Shown one piece after another: positions 6,186 through 9,937 of a stretch of DNA of 9,937 nt. Both the position numbers and the translations under genes were made by a program. The notes under the pieces were generated by a model, which did not search any database, was not told the DNA's origin, and saw nothing but the letters and a program-made list of their open reading frames with translations. Every line of letters starts with the position of its first letter. Position 1 is the stretch's first letter. The stretch is from an uncultured Actinomyces sp. (lineage in GTDB: Bacteria; Actinomycetota; Actinomycetes; Actinomycetales; Actinomycetaceae): assembly GCA_900554605.1 (NCBI GenBank), contig USHU01000025.1, positions 1 through 9,937 of the forward strand. The letters are read 5' to 3'.

Positions 6186-6791
6186 TCAAGCAAAAAAACC
6201 TAAAACCGCGCCCCAACCGACGAGGAGGTTGGCAAGGGAATGCATCATCCAACTGGGAAGAATGGAACCTCCCGCCGCTTCTTCGTTCACCCAGCCCATA
6301 ATCCAGCCACTGACCGCAGTCAGCACTCCCGCGCCAATAAGCGGGATCAGGGTGAATGCTGAGGAAAGCAGAATCACATGAACGAGGCCGAAGAGTACGG
6401 CCTGCACAGTGTTTCCAACTCCGAATCCGAACTTTTCGCTCAGCTTCTTTCCAAGGAATCCTCGAAAGAGAATCTCTTCCGACAGGCCGGTCTGAATAAA
6501 GGCGTAGAAGAGAACCGCTATCGCTCCATAGATCCCGCTGCCTGCGAAGCGCGAGGAGCCTGTCCCACCAGCAGCCGACGAGAGGAGCACGACTGAAAGC
6601 GCGGCAACAACAGCCCAGACCATGAGCGCGAGCACAAGACGCTGGCGCCTTGCTTTCCACTCGGGGACGACGAGGCCAATCCACGTTGCGAACTCAACGC
6701 GCCTGCGCGTTGCAACAGCCCACCATGCAACCGGAAGAACAAGGGCAAGTGCGAGCTGAACAAAAGACGAGATAACAGTCGTGAATACCAT
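6186..6791 (-). CDS. CPBP (Abi) family intramembrane metalloprotease
   Basis: A 201-residue polytopic membrane protein with the three CPBP/Rce1-like motifs: SEEILFRGFL (104-113, Glu105, Glu106 and Arg110), FGLVH (134-138, His138) and HSLAN (184-188, His184 and Asn188). These residues hold the metal and the catalytic water in the Rce1 structure. Hydrophobic segments lie near 3-25, 51-72, 85-103, 125-142, 147-167 and 183-200. Bacterial members serve in bacteriocin self-immunity, peptide maturation or regulated cleavage, and the substrate here is unknown. The ATG at 6791 is chosen because GGAGG lies 5 nt before it; the longer frame from 6869 adds an unlikely basic N-terminus. It lies 182 nt beyond the ABC permease gene on the same strand, so it may have its own promoter or be read through. 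The pairing with an envelope-stress-type ABC operon would fit a role in resistance to membrane-active peptides, but that is inference. Confidence 0.92.
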   Translation of the reverse strand: MVFTTVISSFVQLALALVLPVAWWAVATRRRVEFATWIGLVVPEWKARRQRLVLALMVWAVVAALSVVLLSSAAGGTGSSRFAGSGIYGAIAVLFYAFIQTGLSEEILFRGFLGKKLSEKFGFGVGNTVQAVLFGLVHVILLSSAFTLIPLIGAGVLTAVSGWIMGWVNEEAAGGSILPSWMMHSLANLLVGWGAVLGFFA

Positions 6792-6973
6792 TGCAGCCTC
6801 CAACAATCGCGCGCAGTCTGCCTTCAAGGATACAGGCCACCTAGCACGCATATCGGCCCCATACACCAAGGGGCATCACACCCGTTTCGCGAGCACCGTA
6901 CCGCTTGGATGTGGATACAGCTCTCAGCGATCAGGAGTGACACCCCATGGGAAGGGCAGGACGCACGATCAGT

Positions 6974-7786
6974 TCATCGCAAAGACGTGTGCCTTTCAAT
7001 CGAGCGCGAGGCCCACACTGCTAGGAATAGTGCAAAGAGAGGGACCAAAATGCATGCGCCCATTCCCCAAACATTGGGGTGGCCATCGGTGCCTAAAGTC
7101 GCGCGATATGACGTCCACATGACCTCGGTACTGAAATGGCCGTCGGGAGTCATTGAGAAGGGCATGAAGAAGGTTCCAACTCCGCTCAAAACCTGGTCAA
7201 CGATGTAGAGCAGGACTAATCCGATAGCCACCGCACCGAAGCCCATGTGGTTGAAGCGCCCTTCGGCTGCAAGAGTCATGACCGCACAGACCTGAGGAAT
7301 CAGCGCAATACACGAAACGATCCAGGCAACAAACAAAACCACAAGCACCAGAGTCGAAAAAGGCGCAAATAGCGAACGTGGGCCAGCAGTGTAGTCGGCG
7401 AGAGTGATGCCCTGACTCCATGCCGCCGCCCACGCAACTGCAATGCCTCCGCCGATGGCTAAGGCAAGTGCGACGAGGAATTCAATGATCATTCGACTGA
7501 CTTTTGCCCAGTAGATCACGGCACCTGACACGGGCAGAGTCATGGTGAAGTACCCCTGTTGTCCATACAGAGTCTTCCAGTAGTCACTCATTCCACTGAT
7601 CGCTGCTCCCACAGGAATCGCGACGCACATCAGGTAACCAAACATGGTCATCGTCCCGCTCAGTCCCGGGACTCCACTTGCAACGACACCGACCGTCACA
7701 ACAAGAATCGCAATGGCGGTCCCCATTTGACGAAGATCAGCGCGCATGCGACTACCGATTTCGTAAGACAACATTTTCCCGAACAT
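6974..7786 (-). CDS. ABC transporter permease (ABC-2-like)
   Basis: A 270-residue membrane protein with about six hydrophobic segments (near 21-38, 47-68, 100-121, 145-167, 182-200 and 241-260). After the second comes the stretch YGQQGYFTMTLPVSGAVIYWAKV (a core LPVS motif at 84-87), typical of permeases that partner YhcG/YtrB-type ATPases. Its ATG shares one base with the stop codon of the ATPase gene (TGATG on the minus strand), so the two are probably translationally coupled and made in equal amounts; GGAAGG also lies about 9-10 nt upstream. It would form the membrane part of an exporter or sensor-type transporter with the ATPase at 7786-8514. The substrate is unknown; relatives are linked to cell-envelope antibiotic stress. 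There is no strong terminator after it, only a 5-bp inverted repeat at 6856-6874. Confidence 0.9.
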   Translation of the reverse strand: MFGKMLSYEIGSRMRADLRQMGTAIAILVVTVGVVASGVPGLSGTMTMFGYLMCVAIPVGAAISGMSDYWKTLYGQQGYFTMTLPVSGAVIYWAKVSRMIIEFLVALALAIGGGIAVAWAAAWSQGITLADYTAGPRSLFAPFSTLVLVVLFVAWIVSCIALIPQVCAVMTLAAEGRFNHMGFGAVAIGLVLLYIVDQVLSGVGTFFMPFSMTPDGHFSTEVMWTSYRATLGTDGHPNVWGMGACILVPLFALFLAVWASRSIERHTSLR

Positions 7787-8514
7787 CAGCGGTATTCCTT
7801 CCTGAAAATCGCGTCTAAAGAGTCCCCTCGGGTTGCACGCAGATCGTCGGCGTCGCCTTGAAGAAGAACCTGTCCCTCTTTCATGAAGAGCGCATAGTCG
7901 ACGAAATGCTCGATATCCGAAATCAGATGGGTTGACATGATGAGCAGGGACGTGGGGTCGAACTCGCGCAGGATGCCCTCGAGAATAATGTCGCGAGTTG
8001 CTGGGTCTACTCCGCTGATCGGCTCATCCAACAAGAAAACCTTCGCTTTGCGTGCCATGATCAGGCTGATCTGGAGCTTCTCCCCCATTCCCTTACTCAT
8101 CTCGCTGAGTGGCCGCCCCTCGGGGAGTTTGAAGAAATCAACCATGGTTCGCGCTCTTTCCGACTCAAAATCAGCAAAGAAACGCGAGTAGATGTTAATC
8201 GCACGCTCCACGGTCCATTCGCCGTTAAGGAATGCTGCCGAAGGCAAGTAGGACACGATGGCTTTTGTATCGATTCCAGGTTTATACCCGTCGATCCTCA
8301 CCTGCCCTTGGTAATCATTCAATACGCCTGCAAGGATTTTGAGCAGCGTGGTCTTGCCACACCCATTGGGACCCATCAGACCGACGATGTGTCCGGCATC
8401 CAGTGACAGCGAATAGTCCCGTAGAGCCGGCGTTTTCCGGTAATGCTTCGTGAGGTGCTCGACGTGAACGAGGCCCTGCCCCGCACACCTCGACCGCTCA
8501 GTTTGTGTGGTCAT
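7786..8514 (-). CDS. ABC transporter ATP-binding protein, YhcG/YtrB-type
   Basis: A 242-residue cytosolic ATPase that powers the adjacent permease. Walker A is GPNGCGKTT (48-56), Walker B VFLLDEP (159-165, catalytic Glu164), D-loop SGVDP (167-171) and the H-loop His is His196 (STHLISD). The signature is SKGMGEK (140-146) in place of the classical LSGGQ, as in the YtrB/YhcG/EcsA-like group. The Q-loop position reads YLPSAAF (89-95), so the usual Gln or Glu appears to be Ser92. The start at 8514 is supported by AAGGAGG 7 nt upstream; the frame could extend 16 codons further, but that would overlap the end of the regulator gene. It is the second gene of a GntR-ATPase-permease operon: 16 nt after the regulator gene and overlapping the permease by one base. 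Confidence 0.95.
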   Translation of the reverse strand: MTTQTERSRCAGQGLVHVEHLTKHYRKTPALRDYSLSLDAGHIVGLMGPNGCGKTTLLKILAGVLNDYQGQVRIDGYKPGIDTKAIVSYLPSAAFLNGEWTVERAINIYSRFFADFESERARTMVDFFKLPEGRPLSEMSKGMGEKLQISLIMARKAKVFLLDEPISGVDPATRDIILEGILREFDPTSLLIMSTHLISDIEHFVDYALFMKEGQVLLQGDADDLRATRGDSLDAIFRKEYR

Positions 8515-8530
8515 AAGTTTGCCTCCTTGG

Positions 8531-8896
8531 CTACTTCTCCGTGGCATCCCAACGTTGATCAATCAGAGCCCGAGCATCTTCTAAATCGATTCCCAGTGAA
8601 CGACATGCGCGAATGTAGGCATCTACCGCGAGATGTGCGTCGTTCTTCCGCAGAGCATGCAGAGCGCTCTCATCAGTTGCGACAAAGCGTCCTGCGGTCC
8701 GCTTCGGGACCGTCAACCCTTCTTCATCAAGTGCACTCAGGGCTCGCTGAACGGTATTGGGATTGGTGCCTGCCTCGATCGCGAGATCACGCACAGAGGG
8801 GATCTTTTCACCAGGTTTCCACGTACCGTCGGTAATACGACCGCGAAACGAATCAGCTAATTGGATCCAGATTGGACGGGTGTCATCGATGCGCAT
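8531..8896 (-). CDS. GntR-family transcriptional regulator, YtrA subfamily
   Basis: A 121-residue DNA-binding repressor. The N-terminal winged helix-turn-helix (about 8-72) has the GntR pattern: PIWIQLADSFRGRI, GTWKPGEKIPSVRDLA (24-39), recognition helix NPNTVQRALSAL (45-56) and wing GRFV (69-72). The remaining 48 residues form only two predicted helices, the short dimerisation tail typical of the YtrA group, with no ligand-binding domain. I choose the ATG at 8896, with AGGAGG about 9 nt before it; the frame runs open to 9058, but that extension would translate the operators. It is first in an operon with the ABC ATPase and permease and probably represses it through the two palindromes at 8918-8977. 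YtrA-type repressors in firmicutes respond to cell-wall antibiotics; the inducer here is unknown. Confidence 0.95.
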   Translation of the reverse strand: MRIDDTRPIWIQLADSFRGRITDGTWKPGEKIPSVRDLAIEAGTNPNTVQRALSALDEEGLTVPKRTAGRFVATDESALHALRKNDAHLAVDAYIRACRSLGIDLEDARALIDQRWDATEK

Positions 8897-8917
8897 CGAT
8901 GTATCCCTCCTGTCTAT

Positions 8918-8939
8918 CTGTATTAATACACTAATACAG
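8918..8939. promoter_or_regulatory. Operator-like palindrome, proximal copy, for the GntR operon
   Basis: CTGTATTA, six bases, then TAATACAG make a perfect 22-bp interrupted palindrome, 21 nt before the regulator's start codon and adjoining its ribosome binding site. It matches the distal copy at 18 of 22 positions in the same orientation. It is the likely binding site of the GntR regulator (autoregulation). Confidence 0.75.
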
Positions 8940-8955
8940 TGCCACACTATCGAAA

Positions 8956-8977
8956 CTGTGTCAACACAGTAATACAG
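8956..8977. promoter_or_regulatory. Operator-like palindrome, distal copy, with promoter elements
   Basis: This second copy of the 22-bp motif has outer arms CTGTGT / TAATACAG and a nested ACTGTGT-CA-ACACAGT repeat; its centre is 38 bp from that of the proximal copy. On the minus strand TTGACA (8964 to 8959), a perfect -35 hexamer, lies inside it, but no good -10 follows at 16-18 bp. Alternatively TTGTTC, 17 bp and TATTAC (8974 to 8969) place a -10 inside this operator. Either way a bound repressor would block the promoter. Confidence 0.65.
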
Positions 8978-9002
8978 TTTGCTCAGAAAACGAACAACAG
9001 CA

Positions 9003-9035
9003 AACGCCCCGTTGGGAAAATCCCAACGGGGCGTT
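9003..9035 (-). terminator. Terminator after the glycogen phosphorylase gene
   Basis: AACGCCCCGTTGGGA, loop AAA and TCCCAACGGGGCGTT form a perfect 15-bp stem about 50 nt past the phosphorylase stop. On the minus strand a T-rich tail (TTTGCTGTTGTT) follows. It separates phosphorylase transcription from the GntR-ABC operon. Confidence 0.92.
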
Positions 9036-9084
9036 ACGGCATTAAGCCAAACATTCAACCTCTAAAAGGCCGCCTATGACGCGT

Positions 9085-9937
9085 TCACGCAATCGGCTCG
9101 GCGTTGATCTGCCAAACCTCGCGAGCGTAATCGCTGATCGTGCGGTCAGAGGAGAAACGACCGGAACGCGTGATATTGACCCAAGCCTTGCGCGCCCAAG
9201 CCTCTTGGTCGCGGTAATCCTGCGCCATACGGTCCTTCGTCTCACGGTAGGAAGCGAAGTCGCCCAAGACGTAGTAGACGTCAGCAGGCTCATACCCCGA
9301 TTCCAGAAGCGACCAACGCAGATCATGGAACCAACCGGAGTTGGAATCATTCAAGGTTCCATCGGTCAAAGCATCGATCACCCGCTTCAAGCCAGGCACG
9401 TTCTCGTAGTGCCAGCGAGGATCGTAGTGGCGACGAATCTCGGGAAGCTCATCATCGGTTGCACCGAAAATGTACGCGTTCTCTTCTCCCACGGCCTCGA
9501 GAATTTCAACGTTCGCACCATCCAAGGTTCCCAAGGTCAGCGCACCGTTCATCATGAACTTCATGTTGGACGTGCCCGAGGCTTCCTTTCCGGCCATCGA
9601 GATCTGCTCGGAAACATCCGCAGCAGGAATGATGTGCTCGGCGGGCGAGACATTGTAGTTGTGAACGAAAACGACCTTGATGCGGCCATTGATGTCCGGA
9701 TCGTTATTGACCAGGTCAGCAATGGTGTTAATCAGCTTGATAATCGCCTTCGCGCGAATGTAGCCGGGGGCAGCCTTCGCACCGAAGACAAATACGCGCT
9801 TGGGAACATCCAGAGCAGGATTGTCCTTGATGCGGAAGTACAAGTCCAGCACGTAGAAGGCATTGAGCAGCTGACGCTTGTACTCGTGCAGACGCTTGAT
9901 CTGAACATCGAAGATTGCATCGGGATCAATTTCGACA
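9085..9937 (-). CDS. glgP: Glycogen/maltodextrin phosphorylase, C-terminal part (5' end outside window)
   Basis: The C-terminal 283 residues, about one third of the usual roughly 800. The enzyme releases glucose 1-phosphate from glycogen or maltodextrin with phosphate and pyridoxal phosphate, in the cytosol. The frame is open to the window edge. Diagnostic stretches run in family order: QIKRLHEYKRQLLN, VFGAKAAPGY, VVFVHNYNVS, then EASGTSNMKFMMNGALTLGT, whose Lys (in NMKF) is the pyridoxal phosphate-binding lysine, and TLDGANVEI. The protein ends WQINAEPIA followed by TGA. No frameshift or missing key residue is seen in this part. It is closed by the terminator at 9003-9035. The substrate preference (glycogen or maltodextrin) cannot be told from this portion; glgP is used in the broad sense. 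Confidence 0.96.
   Translation of the reverse strand, partial: VEIDPDAIFDVQIKRLHEYKRQLLNAFYVLDLYFRIKDNPALDVPKRVFVFGAKAAPGYIRAKAIIKLINTIADLVNNDPDINGRIKVVFVHNYNVSPAEHIIPAADVSEQISMAGKEASGTSNMKFMMNGALTLGTLDGANVEILEAVGEENAYIFGATDDELPEIRRHYDPRWHYENVPGLKRVIDALTDGTLNDSNSGWFHDLRWSLLESGYEPADVYYVLGDFASYRETKDRMAQDYRDQEAWARKAWVNITRSGRFSSDRTISDYAREVWQINAEPIA

Noticed and set aside
8897..9058. N-terminal extension of the GntR regulator to an upstream start.
   Set aside because: It would translate the operators and end of the terminator; the ATG at 8896 has AGGAGG at a suitable distance and gives a protein that begins as the family does.
1..9937. Search for CRISPR arrays, insertion sequences, transposase or integrase genes, and rRNA or tRNA genes.
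   Set aside because: No regularly spaced repeats, transposase motifs, terminal inverted repeats with target duplication, or RNA gene signatures were seen.

Overview
The window reads as high-GC Gram-positive (actinobacterial) chromosome, most likely from the Actinomyces/Schaalia group. I infer this from GC-rich codon use in the housekeeping genes, the protein types and compact GC-rich terminators; I could not run a taxonomic search. Every gene I can support lies on the minus strand, so transcription runs from high to low coordinates.

Right part (about 4230-9937), ordinary and GC-rich. From the right edge: the C-terminal third of a glycogen/maltodextrin phosphorylase, closed by a strong hairpin terminator. 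Next is a compact operon of a short YtrA-type GntR repressor, an ABC ATPase and its membrane permease, linked by a 16-nt gap and then a one-base stop/start overlap (TGATG). Two similar 22-bp operator-like palindromes lie just upstream. A CPBP (Abi) intramembrane protease gene follows 182 nt further on. Then comes a full-length NAD-type malic enzyme with a 14-bp-stem terminator right after its stop.

Middle (about 3561-4111): a small DUF2249 protein with a Cys-rich linker, often linked to anaerobic or nitrosative metabolism. It is preceded by a long AT-rich interrupted palindrome and followed, about 80 nt past its stop, by a GC-rich hairpin.

Left part (1-3560), accessory in character and partly AT-rich: sampled 60-base lines are about 37-38% G+C, against 65% for a line inside the malic enzyme gene. 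It holds two multi-pass membrane proteins of unknown function that appear to be diverged paralogues, sharing a distinctive Cys/QCQ/IP-x-F signature before their last core membrane segment. Next to them is an ankyrin-repeat protein with an extra C-terminal domain, cut by the window edge. Exact 12-bp copies of one motif lie upstream of one membrane gene and of the ankyrin gene, and about 480 bp between the two membrane genes has no supported gene. This three-gene cluster is the best candidate for an undescribed system; its function cannot be read from sequence.
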